Part shown: piece after piece, positions 32,709-42,525 of the stretch
How positions within the stretch are numbered: position 1 is the first letter of the stretch
Layout of the letters: each line of letters opens with the position of its first letter
Origin: Streptomyces sp. NRRL F-4489
GTDB taxonomy: Bacteria; Actinomycetota; Actinomycetes; Streptomycetales; Streptomycetaceae
Direction of reading: 5' to 3'
Length of the DNA: 50,483 bases
Assembly: GCF_001509485.1 (NCBI RefSeq)
Contig: NZ_LLZI01000236.1
Span: 1-50,483, forward strand
Notes under the pieces: generated by a model
The model's input: only the letters and a program-made list of their open reading frames with translations
Databases searched by the model: none
Told to the model about the DNA's origin: nothing
Position numbers and translations under genes: made by a program

Positions 32709-33017
32709 ATGTCCGATGAAGTCCGGCTCAGTACCGAGGCGCTGCACAAGCTCGGTACGACCTTCGAGATACGAGCGGAAGAACTGAGCCGGCAGCTGAG
32801 CGCATTCAGACGGCGCGCGGACGCCGAAGCGCTCAGGGACGGTTTCGGCAGCGACGAGGCGGCCCGGCCGTACCGCGAGCTGTTCGAGGAGGCCGAGCGC
32901 GCGCTCTCCCAGCTCCAGCAGCGGCTCGCCGAGGTCGGCGGCGGCATCAAGGAGACCGTGGCCAACACCCAGGCGGCCGAGGACGAGCTCGCCGAGATGA
33001 TGCGGAGCGTCAAGTGA
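32709..33017 (+). CDS. WXG100-like small helical ESX protein
   Basis: A 102-aa, highly charged two-helix protein (SDEVRLSTEALHKLGTTFEI...). Where WXG100 proteins have Trp-X-Gly it has DGFGSDEAARPYRELFEE, and the end of the second helix reads Thr-Gln-Ala-Ala-Glu, lacking the Tyr of YxxxE. Tandem ATGs lie at 32706 and 32709; GGGGAG is five bases from the second, so I use it. Its stop overlaps the next GTG (GTGA), pairing it with a WXG-type protein. It is divergent from the 32470 gene across 238 bases. Confidence 0.75.
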   Translation: MSDEVRLSTEALHKLGTTFEIRAEELSRQLSAFRRRADAEALRDGFGSDEAARPYRELFEEAERALSQLQQRLAEVGGGIKETVANTQAAEDELAEMMRSVK

Positions 33018-33790
33018 CCGAACCCCGGCGCAATCCCCACGCGCTGCACGAGGCGGCGGCCGGCTGGCGGGACATGGGCCGGCACCTGGACGGGCTGGTC
33101 CGCGATCTGGACCGGCACGTCGGTACGGCCGCCGCGGCCGACTGGCACGGCCCGGCGGGCGAGGCGTTCGCCGCCGAGTGGCACCAGCTGAAGCGGACGG
33201 TGGACGAGTCCCTGCCGGCCTTCGAACTGGCCGCCGCCGACCTGGACAACGCGGCCGCCGCGTCCCACCCTGGCGGCAGCGGCGGGGGCGACCACGACGC
33301 CGCCTCCGCGAACGCCCCGCAGGTGGCGCAGCAGTCCTCGTCCGGCCCGGAGATGGCCTACGGCTTCATGGCGCTGGGCCAGCTCGCCAACGCCCTCGGC
33401 GGCTCGTTCGGCCGGCGGGGCAAGGGCGGCGGCGGGGGCGGCCAGAGCCAGGTCCCGCAGCTGCGGCACCAGTGGGAGGGCTCCACCGCCGCCCACGGGC
33501 CGGACCCGTTCGGGCCCCGGGACGGCGCGGCCGCGACGCCCGGCGGCACCGGCCTCGCCAAGGGCGTCCGGACGAACCCGGCCGAGGCACAGCGCGCGGC
33601 GGACGAACGGGAGGCGAAGGCGGCGTCCGGAGAGAAGGCGGCGTCCGGACAGAAACCGGCCGGGGACGCCCCCGACTCCGGGAAGCCGGCGGAGAAGCCC
33701 GCACCGAAGGCCGACGCCACGTCCGACCCCAAGCCCGACACCCCCGGCCAGCCCGCTCCCGACGTCACCCAGCACGGCGCCTTCGGCTGA
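33014..33790 (+). CDS. WXG-type ESX substrate with extended tail ending in Phe-Gly
   Basis: A 258-aa protein. The first 80 residues form a WXG100-type hairpin with Trp-His-Gly (AAADWHGPAGEAFAAEWHQL, about 40-59). About 85-258 is a Gly/Ala/Pro/Lys-rich tail with a hydrophobic MAYGFMALGQLANALGG stretch, repeated KAASGEKAASGQKPAG units and the terminus DVTQHGAFG. It is translationally coupled to the preceding small partner. This is a long-tailed substrate pair; no catalytic domain is visible. It is convergent with eccC. Confidence 0.78.
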   Translation: MTEPRRNPHALHEAAAGWRDMGRHLDGLVRDLDRHVGTAAAADWHGPAGEAFAAEWHQLKRTVDESLPAFELAAADLDNAAAASHPGGSGGGDHDAASANAPQVAQQSSSGPEMAYGFMALGQLANALGGSFGRRGKGGGGGGQSQVPQLRHQWEGSTAAHGPDPFGPRDGAAATPGGTGLAKGVRTNPAEAQRAADEREAKAASGEKAASGQKPAGDAPDSGKPAEKPAPKADATSDPKPDTPGQPAPDVTQHGAFG

Positions 33791-33824
33791 CACCCGGAAC
33801 GCCAACTCCCGCATCCCACAACGC

Positions 33825-33859
33825 CGGTGGGGCGCCCCTCCCCGAGGGACGCCCCACCG
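33825..33859. terminator. Hairpin between the WXG-type gene and eccC
   Basis: CGGTGGGGCG (33825-33834) pairs with CGCCCCACCG (33850-33859), and the inner CCCT/AGGG extends the stem past one mismatch. It lies between convergent genes and is followed by CCGTCTTTCC. Confidence 0.8.
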
Positions 33860-33882
33860 CCGTCTTTCCGCCCGCGCTGCGG

Positions 33883-36800
33883 CTACTGCCCGCCGCCGAA
33901 CGGCAGGAAGCCCGTCTGGACGAGCTGCGCACCGCGCTTGCGCGTGATGAACGTGGCCCGTCCGGGCGTCAGCTGCTGGCCCTTGACGTTGCCCATCAGC
34001 GGACCCTCGGCCGGGTCGGCCGACAGGATCAGGCCCTGCGCGCCGAGCTCCTTGGCGCGCTGCATCACCGGCTCGAACGAGGACCGGCCGGCACCCGAGG
34101 AGCTGCGCGCCAGGATCAGGCGCAGACCCAGGTCACGGGCGAACGGCAGGTACTCCAGCAGCGGCTGGAGCGGGTTGCCGCTGCTGGTCGCCACCAGGTC
34201 GTAGTCGTCGACGATCACGAACGCGTCCGGCAGGTCGTACCAGCTGCGGTTGCGCAGCTGCTCCGGCGTGACGTCCGGACCCGGCATACGCCGGCCCAGC
34301 GAACCGGCCAGCCCGCTGATGACCTCCTGCAGCTGCGGCCCCGCGGCGCAGTACTTGTACATATGCGACTCGGGGATCTCGCCGAGCAGCGCGCGCCGGT
34401 AGTCGGAGACCACCATCAGCGCCTTGTCGGACGGGTACCGCTCGGCGATCTGCTTGGCCAGCAGGCGCAGCAGCGACGACTTGCCGGACTCGCTCTCGCC
34501 GTAGATGACCAGCAGCGGGTCGGTCTCGAAGTCGATGAACGCCGGGGACAGCGTGGTCTCGTCGACACCGATCGCGATGCCGTGCTCGGGGTAGTCCCCG
34601 CCGCGCGGCAGATCCGAGGCGTGCAGCATCGTCGGCAGCATCCGCACCTTGGGGGCGGGCTCGCCCTGCCAGTGCTCGCTGACCGTCTGGACGAGGTTGG
34701 CGATGCCGTCGCTGATCGTCTCCGGGTCGCTCATCCCGTCCAGGCGCGGCAGCGCCGCGAGGAAGTCGAGCTTCTCCGGCGACAGACCGCGGCCCGGCTT
34801 GCCCATCGGGACGTTCTCCGCGCGCTTGCGGTCGAACTCCGACTCCATCGGGTCGCCCAGGCGCAGCTCGACGCGGTTGAGGAGCTGGTCGCGCAGGGCG
34901 GGCCGGACCTCGGTGTAGCGGGACGCGCCGACGACCAGGTGGACACCGAAACCGAGACCCCGGGCGGCGATGTCCAGGATCACCGGGTCCAGCTGCTCGT
35001 AGTCGGTCTTGAACGTGCCCCAGCCATCGATGATCAGGAAGACGTCGCCCCACTTCTCGTCGGGGAAGGCGCCCGCCGCCCGCCGCTGGCGGTACGTCGA
35101 GATCGAGTCGATGTTGTTGGAGCGGAAGAACTCCTCGCGCTGGTTGAGGATGCCGACGACCTCGGCGACCGTACGGCGGACCTTCTCCGCGTCCAGACGC
35201 GAGGCGACGCCGCCGACGTGCGGCAGGCCCTCCATGGTCAGCATGCCGCCGCCACCGAAGTCCAGGCAGTAGAACTGCACTTCGGACGGGGTGTGGGTGA
35301 GCGCGAACGCCGCCATCATCGACCGCATCAGCGTCGACTTGCCGGACTGCGGACCACCGACGACCAGACCGTGGCCGGCACCGGCGGAGAAGTCGAGGTA
35401 CATCACGTCGCGCCGCTGCTCGAACGGCTTGTCCACCAGCGCGACCGGCACCACGAGCTTGCCCAGCGCGGTGTACTCCGGCGCGTGCACGCCCCGCTCG
35501 GGGGTGACCGCCAGGGCCGGCAGCAGCTGGTTGACCGTGGGCGGCTCCTCCAGCGGCGGCAGCCACACCTGGTGCGCCGGCGGGCCCTGGCCCTGCATCC
35601 GCTGGACCATCACGTCCAGGACGGTGTCGGCCAGCGCGTCGTCGATCTCCGGCGCGTCCGGCTCGAGCGGCGTCGGGTCCTCGATGATCTGCTCGATGAC
35701 CGGGGCGGCCGTGAAGGGCACCGGGAGGCGGGTGCTCCGGCCGCCGCCGCTGCCGCCGCGGCCGCCGCCGCCCGGACCGCGGTAGGTGCCGGAGACGTAC
35801 GCGGCCTTGAACTGCACCATCGTCTCGGTGTCGTACTTCAGGATGCCGGAACCGGGGACGTTGGGCAGGTGGTAGGCGTCGGGCACACCGATCGCGGTCC
35901 GCGACTCGGCCGCGGAGAACGTCCGCAGACCCAGGCGGTACGAGAGGAAGGTGTCCAGACCGCGCAGCTTGCCCTCTTCCAGGCGCTGCGAGGCGAGCAG
36001 CATGTGCACACCCATCGACCGGCCGATCCGGCCGATCTGGATGAACATCTCGATGAAGTCGGGCTTGGCGGCGAGCAGCTCGGAGAACTCGTCGATGATC
36101 ATCACCAGCGACGGCAGCGGGTCCAGCGGAGCACCGGCGGCCCGCGCCTTCTCGTAGTCGGTGATGTTGGCGTAGTTGCCCGCCGAGCGCAGCAGCTCCT
36201 GGCGGCGCTGCAGCTCACCGGTGATCGAGTCGCGCATGCGGTCGATCAGCGTGACGTCCTCGCCGAGGTTGGTGATGACCGCCGCGACGTGCGGCATGTC
36301 CGCCATACCCGTGAAGGTGGCGCCGCCCTTGAAGTCGGCGAGGATGAAGTTGAGGGTCTCCGAGGAGTGCGTGACCGCGAGCGCGAGCACCAGGGTGCGC
36401 AGCACCTCGGACTTACCGGAACCGGTCGCACCGACACACAGGCCGTGCGGGCCCATGCCCTGCTGCGAGGCTTCCTTGATGTCCAGCATGACCGGCTGGC
36501 CGTCGCGGTCGACACCGATCGGCACCCGCAGCCGCTCGGACAGCGTCCGGGGCCGCCAGGTCTTGGAGACGTCCAGCGAACCGGCGTCGCCGATGTTGAG
36601 CAGATCGGTGAAGTCCAGTGCGGACAAAAGCGGTTCCTCGCCGTCCGCGCCCGAACCGGCGCGCAGCGGCGCGAGCTGGCGGGCCAGCGCCTCCGCCTCG
36701 GCGATCGAGAGGGTGTCGCACACGCCGTGGTAGACCGCGCCGCTCGCCGACTCCAGCACCAGCTTGCCCGGCCACACCTGCACGGCCAGCCCGCCGCGGA

Positions 36801-37848
36801 TCTCGTCCAGGTCGCCCGGCACGATCTCCAGGATGGTGACGCCCTGGAGGCCCTCGGCCCCGGCGATCACCGAGTCCATCGGGACCTCGCCGCCGTCCAG
36901 CACGATGACCACGTGCGGGGTGTCGGTCACCGGCGGGCCCTGCGGGGTGAACCGCCCGCGCCCCTCCAGCTCGTCCGCCAGCAGTTCCTCGATCTCACCG
37001 AGGTCGCCGACGACCAGCCGGCGGGTGCCGGCGCCGTCGGTGGTCTTGTCCTGCACCTGCGGCAGCCACTTCGTCCACTCCCACTCCGCCTGCGCGCCCG
37101 GCGCGGCGACGACCGCCACGACCAGGTCCTCGGGCGAGTGCAGGGTGCACAGCTGGGCGACGATGGCCCGCGAGGCGCCGTAGACGGTGTCCGGGTCACC
37201 GGAGACCGTCAGGTGGTAGAAGGCGCGCAGCGACACCGCCAGCGGGAGGTTCTCCAGATGGCCGTGCTTGTCGAGGAATTCCTTCATCGCGTGCGCGGTC
37301 AGCGGCTCCAGCTCGTCGACCGGAGCGGTCTCCGGTGCCCGCAGCGGGGTGGCCAGCTGCTGGGGGCCGAGCCCCAGGCGCACCTGCGCGAAGTCCGGGT
37401 CGTTCGCCCGGCGTTCCCAGACCCGTTTGCCCTCGGCCACGATCGACCACAGCTGGCTGGGGTCGGGGTGGATGAACAGCTGCGCGTCGCGCTGCCGGCG
37501 GGCGGTGCGCCGTACCTCTTTCCGCTTCTGCGCAAGGTACTTGAGGTAGTCCTGGCGCTCCTGCACCATCTGTCCGGACGGACCCTGGCGGGCCTTGACG
37601 ATCTGCATGATCGCCATCGCCAGTGTGGAGGCCACCATGAAACCGCCCATGATCTTCATGAACGGCTGGTTCCCCATGAACAGGAACCCCGCGGACGACG
37701 CCATGCCCATCATGGGCATGAAGGTCATCAGCAGATTCTCCGGCTCGCCCTCGCGGGGCAGCTCCGGAGGCGCCTCAAGTACCACCTCCTCCGAGGGGAC
37801 TTCAGGTGGTAGCGCGCGGGGCGGGCGCTTGACGATGACAACGCTCAC
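33883..37848 (-). CDS. eccC: Type VII secretion ATPase EccC (FtsK/SpoIIIE family)
   Basis: A 1321-aa fused EccCa/EccCb motor of the ESX system. The N-terminus VVIVKRPPRALPPEVPSEEV is followed by two transmembrane helices (about 38-85: ENLLMTFMPMMGMASSAGFL, MGGFMVASTLAMAIMQIV). Three ATPase domains follow with P-loops GATGSGKS (473-480), GGPQSGKS (831-838) and GESESGKS (1117-1124). Walker B is intact in domain 1 (LVMIIDEF) but altered in domain 2 (FLIIDGW) and domain 3 (FVIVDDYD), consistent with domain 1 being the main hydrolytic motor and the last domain recognising substrate tails. GTG 37848 has no strong Shine-Dalgarno. Divergent from eccD. Confidence 0.95.
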   Translation of the reverse strand: MSVVIVKRPPRALPPEVPSEEVVLEAPPELPREGEPENLLMTFMPMMGMASSAGFLFMGNQPFMKIMGGFMVASTLAMAIMQIVKARQGPSGQMVQERQDYLKYLAQKRKEVRRTARRQRDAQLFIHPDPSQLWSIVAEGKRVWERRANDPDFAQVRLGLGPQQLATPLRAPETAPVDELEPLTAHAMKEFLDKHGHLENLPLAVSLRAFYHLTVSGDPDTVYGASRAIVAQLCTLHSPEDLVVAVVAAPGAQAEWEWTKWLPQVQDKTTDGAGTRRLVVGDLGEIEELLADELEGRGRFTPQGPPVTDTPHVVIVLDGGEVPMDSVIAGAEGLQGVTILEIVPGDLDEIRGGLAVQVWPGKLVLESASGAVYHGVCDTLSIAEAEALARQLAPLRAGSGADGEEPLLSALDFTDLLNIGDAGSLDVSKTWRPRTLSERLRVPIGVDRDGQPVMLDIKEASQQGMGPHGLCVGATGSGKSEVLRTLVLALAVTHSSETLNFILADFKGGATFTGMADMPHVAAVITNLGEDVTLIDRMRDSITGELQRRQELLRSAGNYANITDYEKARAAGAPLDPLPSLVMIIDEFSELLAAKPDFIEMFIQIGRIGRSMGVHMLLASQRLEEGKLRGLDTFLSYRLGLRTFSAAESRTAIGVPDAYHLPNVPGSGILKYDTETMVQFKAAYVSGTYRGPGGGGRGGSGGGRSTRLPVPFTAAPVIEQIIEDPTPLEPDAPEIDDALADTVLDVMVQRMQGQGPPAHQVWLPPLEEPPTVNQLLPALAVTPERGVHAPEYTALGKLVVPVALVDKPFEQRRDVMYLDFSAGAGHGLVVGGPQSGKSTLMRSMMAAFALTHTPSEVQFYCLDFGGGGMLTMEGLPHVGGVASRLDAEKVRRTVAEVVGILNQREEFFRSNNIDSISTYRQRRAAGAFPDEKWGDVFLIIDGWGTFKTDYEQLDPVILDIAARGLGFGVHLVVGASRYTEVRPALRDQLLNRVELRLGDPMESEFDRKRAENVPMGKPGRGLSPEKLDFLAALPRLDGMSDPETISDGIANLVQTVSEHWQGEPAPKVRMLPTMLHASDLPRGGDYPEHGIAIGVDETTLSPAFIDFETDPLLVIYGESESGKSSLLRLLAKQIAERYPSDKALMVVSDYRRALLGEIPESHMYKYCAAGPQLQEVISGLAGSLGRRMPGPDVTPEQLRNRSWYDLPDAFVIVDDYDLVATSSGNPLQPLLEYLPFARDLGLRLILARSSSGAGRSSFEPVMQRAKELGAQGLILSADPAEGPLMGNVKGQQLTPGRATFITRKRGAQLVQTGFLPFGGGQ

Positions 37849-38001
37849 CGAGGCATCAGTCCTTCATGCATCTCGCAGTCTCGGACCGCCCCCGTTGGAT
37901 TCGACGGTCCCCCGAGCCAAGTCCTTGGCCCGACGCAGGCGTTGATCCTACTGTTACGCGTCAAGTCAAGGGGTGGGTGGGGCAGGGCCCCGATCGGACG
38001 G

Positions 38002-38055
38002 TACGCTGACGCCCCGCGAGCGCGCCACAGCCCGGTGAGGACGGCCCTATATATA
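38002..38055 (+). promoter_or_regulatory. Candidate promoter elements for eccD
   Basis: In the 254-base eccC-eccD divergent gap, TACGCT at 38002-38007 and an uncommon TATATATA at 38048-38055 (48 bases before the eccD GTG) are good -10 candidates on the plus strand. Matching -35 boxes are weak. The gap also has to carry the eccC promoter. Confidence 0.4.
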
Positions 38056-38102
38056 GGGAGCGCGACGCGACAAAACGCCCAACGGATAGGGGGAACCGCC
38101 AG

Positions 38103-39569
38103 GTGAGCACGAGCACTGGCACCGGCTTCTGCCGGGTCACGGTCGCCGCGCCGGACGCACGGATCGACGTGGCGCTGCCGGAGGACGTGGCACTCGTCGA
38201 TATCTACCCGGAGATCCTGCGGCTCTCCGGGCAGTCCCAGGCCGAGGGCGCCCCGACCGGCTATCACCTCGTACGCCGCGACGGCACGGTCCTCGACGCC
38301 GGCCAGTCGCTCGCGCAGCAGCAGATCCTCGACGGGGACCTGCTGCTGCTCAAGCCGTTCGCCGAGTCGCTGCCGCTGCCGGTCTTCGACGACGTCTCGG
38401 ACGCCATCGCCTCCGCGGTCAAGCAGAACCGCAGCCGCTGGAGCGACGACCTGATGCGCGTGGTCGGCCTCAGCGCCGGCGTGCTGCTGCTGGTGATGAT
38501 GGCGTTCGCGCTGTGGTTCTCCAACCCGGTCGACCGCGATATGCACCGCCTGCCCGGCATCATCGCCGGTGTCGTCGGCGTCGTCCTGGTCTCCCTGGCC
38601 GGCGTCCGCGCCCGGGTCTACGACGACCACGCCTCCTCCATCGCCCTGGGCCTGGCGTCGCTGCCGCACCTGCTGATCGCCGGCTCCGGCATCTTCCCCG
38701 TCGACCCGGGCTCCGGCCCCGGCCGGCTGCACCTGCTCGTCGGCTGTGTGACGGTGCTGATCGCCTCGGTGCTGCTGGTGGTGCTGCTGCCGCGCGGCGA
38801 CGCCCCCTTCGTGGCGGCCGCCTTCCTCTCCGCGATCGGCACCCTCGCGGTCTTCGCCGCGATCCTCACCGACGCCGCGCCGCGCGAGGTCGCCGCGGTC
38901 ACCGCCGTGGTCTCCATCGCCATGGTCGCCTGGCTGCCCGGCCTCTCCGCCCGCTTCGCCCGGCTGCCCATCGGCTACCGCTCGCCCGACCAGATCGCCA
39001 AGGGCGCCCTGGAGTCCGGTTCGTCCGAGACCGAGTCGGTGGACTTCGTGAAGATCGGCAACCAGGCCAAGCGCGGCCACGAGCTCCTGCTCGGCCTGGT
39101 CGCCGGCTGCTCCGCCCTGGTCGTCGGCTCCGCCGGTATCGTCCTGGGCTTCTCCGACAACGTCTGGGCCCAGGTCCTGGCGATGGCCGCGGGCATCACG
39201 ATCATGCTGCGGGCCCGGCTCTTCGACTACACCGCGCAGGTCGCCTGCCTGACCGTGGCCGGCATCCTCACCATCGTGCTGCTCATCCTGGGCATCGCGC
39301 TGCACCCGCCGACGGACATCTTCATCACCCTGGAGCGCTTCCAGGACGCCGGTCCGCTGAACGTCCGCACGGTGTGGTTCTCGGCCAGCATCGCGGTGGG
39401 CGCCGCCATCCTCGTCGGCGTCGGCCTGGTCGTTCCGAAGAAGGGCGTCACCCCCTTCTGGGGCCGGATCTTCGACATCTTCGACGGCCTGGTCCTGCTG
39501 TCCCTGGTGCCGCTGTGCCTGGCGGTCCTCGACGTCTACAGCACCGTGCGCGGCCTGACCAGCAGCTAG
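38103..39569 (+). CDS. eccD: Type VII secretion protein EccD
   Basis: A 488-aa polytopic ESX component. Residues 8-90 form a ubiquitin-like domain (FCRVTVAAPDARIDVALPED; GYHLVRRDGTVLDAGQSLAQ). About eleven transmembrane helices follow from residue 120 (VVGLSAGVLLLVMMAFALWF onward), with the cytosolic loop IGYRSPDQIAKGALESGSSE near the middle and the C-terminus in FDGLVLLSLVPLCLAVLDVY. EccD lines the secretion pore in the membrane complex. GTG start with GGGGAACC upstream. It ends the T7SS locus; a strong terminator follows. Confidence 0.93.
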   Translation: MSTSTGTGFCRVTVAAPDARIDVALPEDVALVDIYPEILRLSGQSQAEGAPTGYHLVRRDGTVLDAGQSLAQQQILDGDLLLLKPFAESLPLPVFDDVSDAIASAVKQNRSRWSDDLMRVVGLSAGVLLLVMMAFALWFSNPVDRDMHRLPGIIAGVVGVVLVSLAGVRARVYDDHASSIALGLASLPHLLIAGSGIFPVDPGSGPGRLHLLVGCVTVLIASVLLVVLLPRGDAPFVAAAFLSAIGTLAVFAAILTDAAPREVAAVTAVVSIAMVAWLPGLSARFARLPIGYRSPDQIAKGALESGSSETESVDFVKIGNQAKRGHELLLGLVAGCSALVVGSAGIVLGFSDNVWAQVLAMAAGITIMLRARLFDYTAQVACLTVAGILTIVLLILGIALHPPTDIFITLERFQDAGPLNVRTVWFSASIAVGAAILVGVGLVVPKKGVTPFWGRIFDIFDGLVLLSLVPLCLAVLDVYSTVRGLTSS

Positions 39570-39592
39570 CGGTACGGCACCTGCGACGGAGC

Positions 39593-39624
39593 GGCCCCCC
39601 GACCACCCGGTCGGGGGGCCTTTT
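39593..39624 (+). terminator. Intrinsic terminator after eccD
   Basis: GGCCCCCCGACC (39593-39604) pairs perfectly with GGTCGGGGGGCC (39609-39620), followed directly by TTTT. A TACGCT hexamer at 39633-39638 just beyond it is a candidate -10 for rpsO. Confidence 0.9.
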
Positions 39625-39723
39625 CCAGCTGGTACGCTGTGTGACGGTCCATTCGAGTCATCCGACGATTCCCTGTGAAGCAGACCAGGGGCGCTCATGG
39701 ACCGGAATCATCGAGGAGTACGC

Positions 39724-40011
39724 GTGTCGCTCGACGCCGCAACGAAGAAGCAGATCATGGCCGAGTTCGCGACCAAGGAGGGTGACACCGGTTCCCCCGA
39801 GGTCCAGGTCGCGCTGCTCTCCCGCCGCATCTCGGACCTCACCGAGCACCTCAAGACCCACAAGCACGACCACCACTCCCGCCGTGGTCTGCTGCTGCTC
39901 GTCGGCCAGCGCCGCCGCCTGCTGCAGTACCTGGCGAAGAAGGACATCACCCGCTTCCGCCAGCTGGTGGAGCGGCTGGGCATCCGCCGCGGCGCGGCGG
40001 GCGCCAAGTAA
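39724..40011 (+). CDS. rpsO: 30S ribosomal protein S15
   Basis: A 95-aa ribosomal protein that binds the central domain of 16S rRNA early in 30S assembly. It is recognised by [35 protein letters not shown] and [20 protein letters not shown], ending [19 protein letters not shown] is five bases before the GTG. The rpsO-pnp pair is a conserved operon, in which the intergenic hairpin is a reported RNase III target in Streptomyces (literature recollection). The start at 39724 gives the usual S15 N-terminus; the upstream ATG at 39697 would add nine residues unlike the family. Confidence 0.97.
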   Translation: MSLDAATKKQIMAEFATKEGDTGSPEVQVALLSRRISDLTEHLKTHKHDHHSRRGLLLLVGQRRRLLQYLAKKDITRFRQLVERLGIRRGAAGAK

Positions 40012-40019
40012 CACGGCGT

Positions 40020-40054
40020 AAAGGGAGCGGTTCCCACCGGGGACCGCTCCCTTT
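40020..40054 (+). terminator. rpsO-pnp intergenic hairpin
   Basis: AAAGGGAGCGGTTCCC (40020-40035) pairs with GGGGACCGCTCCCTTT (40039-40054) with one G-U and a 3-base loop, followed by GCC. It probably attenuates readthrough from rpsO and may be an RNase III site. TAGTCT at 40104-40109 downstream is a possible -10 of a separate pnp promoter. Confidence 0.8.
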
Positions 40055-40306
40055 GCCGTACGCACCGGACGCCCGTACCACCGCGCGGTGGACGGAAGCT
40101 TTGTAGTCTGGTGCCATATCGCAAAAGCGAACGCGGTAGAGCGCCCTTTGGCCGCCGGTCCTCGGTAGTGGCCCCCGGACGGCCCATGGTCCCGACCATG
40201 CGGCAGCACCCCGGGTGCTTCGATCGAAGACCGGCCCGCACCGGCGCTCCACCGAAGACGGTCCCCTGCCACACGGGCAGCGGACGCAGACGAGGAGATA
40301 TTCCTG

Positions 40307-42525
40307 GTGGAGAACGAGACCCACTACGCCGAAGCCGTGATCGACAACGGTTCCTTCGGCACCCGCACCATCCGCTTCGAGACGGGCCGCCTGGCCAAGC
40401 AGGCCGCCGGCTCCGCCGTGGCCTACCTGGACGACGACACCATGGTGCTGTCGGCCACCACCGCCTCCAAGCAGCCGAAGGACCAGCTGGACTTCTTCCC
40501 GCTGACCGTCGACGTCGAGGAGCGGATGTACGCAGCCGGCAAGATCCCCGGCTCCTTCTTCCGCCGTGAGGGCCGCCCCTCCGAGGACGCCATCCTCACC
40601 TGCCGCCTGATCGACCGCCCGCTGCGCCCGTCCTTCAAGAAGGGCCTGCGCAACGAGATCCAGATCGTCGAGACGGTCATGGCGCTCAACCCCGACCACC
40701 TCTACGACGTGGTCGCCATCAACGCCGCCTCCTGCTCCACGCAGCTGGCCGGCCTGCCCTTCTCCGGCCCGATCGGCGGCACCCGCGTCGCCCTGATCAA
40801 CGGCCAGTGGGTGGCGTTCCCCACCCACAGCGAGCTGGAGGACGCGGTCTTCGACATGGTCGTGGCCGGCCGGGTACTGCCCGACGGCGACGTCGCGATC
40901 ATGATGGTCGAGGCCGAGGCCACCGAGAAGACCATCGAGCTGGTCAAGGGCGGTGCCGAGGCCCCGACCGAGGAGGTCGTCGCGGCCGGCCTGGAGGCCG
41001 CCAAGCCCTTCATCAAGGTCCTGTGCAAGGCCCAGTCGGACCTCGCCGCCAAGGCCGCCAAGCCGACCGGCGAGTTCCCGGTCTTCCTCGACTACCAGGA
41101 CGACGTCCTGGAGGCCCTCACCAAGGCCGTCAAGGACGAGCTGGCCCAGGCGCTGACCATCGCCGGCAAGCAGCAGCGCGAGGCCGAGCTGGACCGCGTC
41201 AAGGCGCTGGCCGCCGAGAAGCTGCTCCCGGAGTTCGAGGGCCGCGAGAAGGAGATCTCCGCCGCGTACCGCTCGCTGACCAAGACCCTGGTCCGCGAGC
41301 GCGTCATCAAGGAGAAGAAGCGCATCGACGGCCGCGGCGTCACGGACATCCGTACGCTCGCCGCCGAGGTCGAGGCGATCCCGCGGGTCCACGGCTCGGC
41401 GCTGTTCGAGCGCGGCGAGACCCAGATCCTGGGCGTCACCACGCTCAACATGCTCCGCATGGAGCAGCAGCTGGACACCCTCTCCCCGGTGACCCGCAAG
41501 CGCTACATGCACAACTACAACTTCCCGCCGTACTCCACCGGTGAGACCGGCCGCGTCGGCTCCCCCAAGCGCCGCGAGATCGGCCACGGCGCCCTCGCCG
41601 AGCGCGCGCTGGTGCCGGTGCTGCCCACCCGCGAGGAGTTCCCCTACGCGATCCGCCAGGTCTCCGAGGCGCTGGGCTCGAACGGCTCGACGTCCATGGG
41701 CTCGGTCTGCGCCTCCACGATGTCGCTGATGAACGCCGGTGTGCCGCTCAAGGCCCCGGTCGCCGGCATCGCCATGGGCCTGATCTCCCAGGAGATCGAC
41801 GGCGAGACGCACTACGTCACCCTCACCGACATCCTCGGTGCGGAGGACGCCTTCGGCGACATGGACTTCAAGGTCGCCGGTACCAAGGAGTTCGTCACCG
41901 CCCTCCAGCTCGACACCAAGCTCGACGGCATCCCCGCCTCGGTCCTGGCCGCCGCGCTGAAGCAGGCCCGCGACGCCCGCCTGCACATCCTCGACGTGAT
42001 GAACGAGGCCATCGACGTCCCCGACGAGATGTCCCCGAACGCCCCGCGGATCATCACCGTCAAGATCCCGGTGGACAAGATCGGCGAGGTCATCGGCCCC
42101 AAGGGCAAGATGATCAACCAGATCCAGGAGGACACCGGCGCCGACATCACGATCGAGGACGACGGCACCATCTACATCGGTGCCGCCGACGGCCCGGCCG
42201 CCGAGGCCGCCCGCGCCACGATCAACGGCATCGCCAACCCGACCATGCCGGAGGTCGGCGAGCGCTACCTCGGCACGGTCGTCAAGACGACCACCTTCGG
42301 CGCGTTCGTCTCCCTGCTCCCGGGCAAGGACGGCCTGCTGCACATCTCGCAGATCCGCAAGCTCGCCGGCGGCAAGCGCGTGGAGAACGTCGAGGACGTG
42401 CTCGGCGTGGGCGCCAAGGTCCAGGTCGAGATCGCCGAGATCGACCAGCGCGGCAAGCTCTCGCTGATCCCGGTCATCGAGGAAGAAGACACGGCAGCCG
42501 ACACCACGAAGGACGACTCCGCCAA

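Noticed and set aside
33178..37812. Plus-strand open frame of about 1540 codons opposite eccC
   Set aside because: Shadow of EccC; its translation has an Arg/Leu/Gln/His-biased composition without motifs, whereas EccC has three P-loops.
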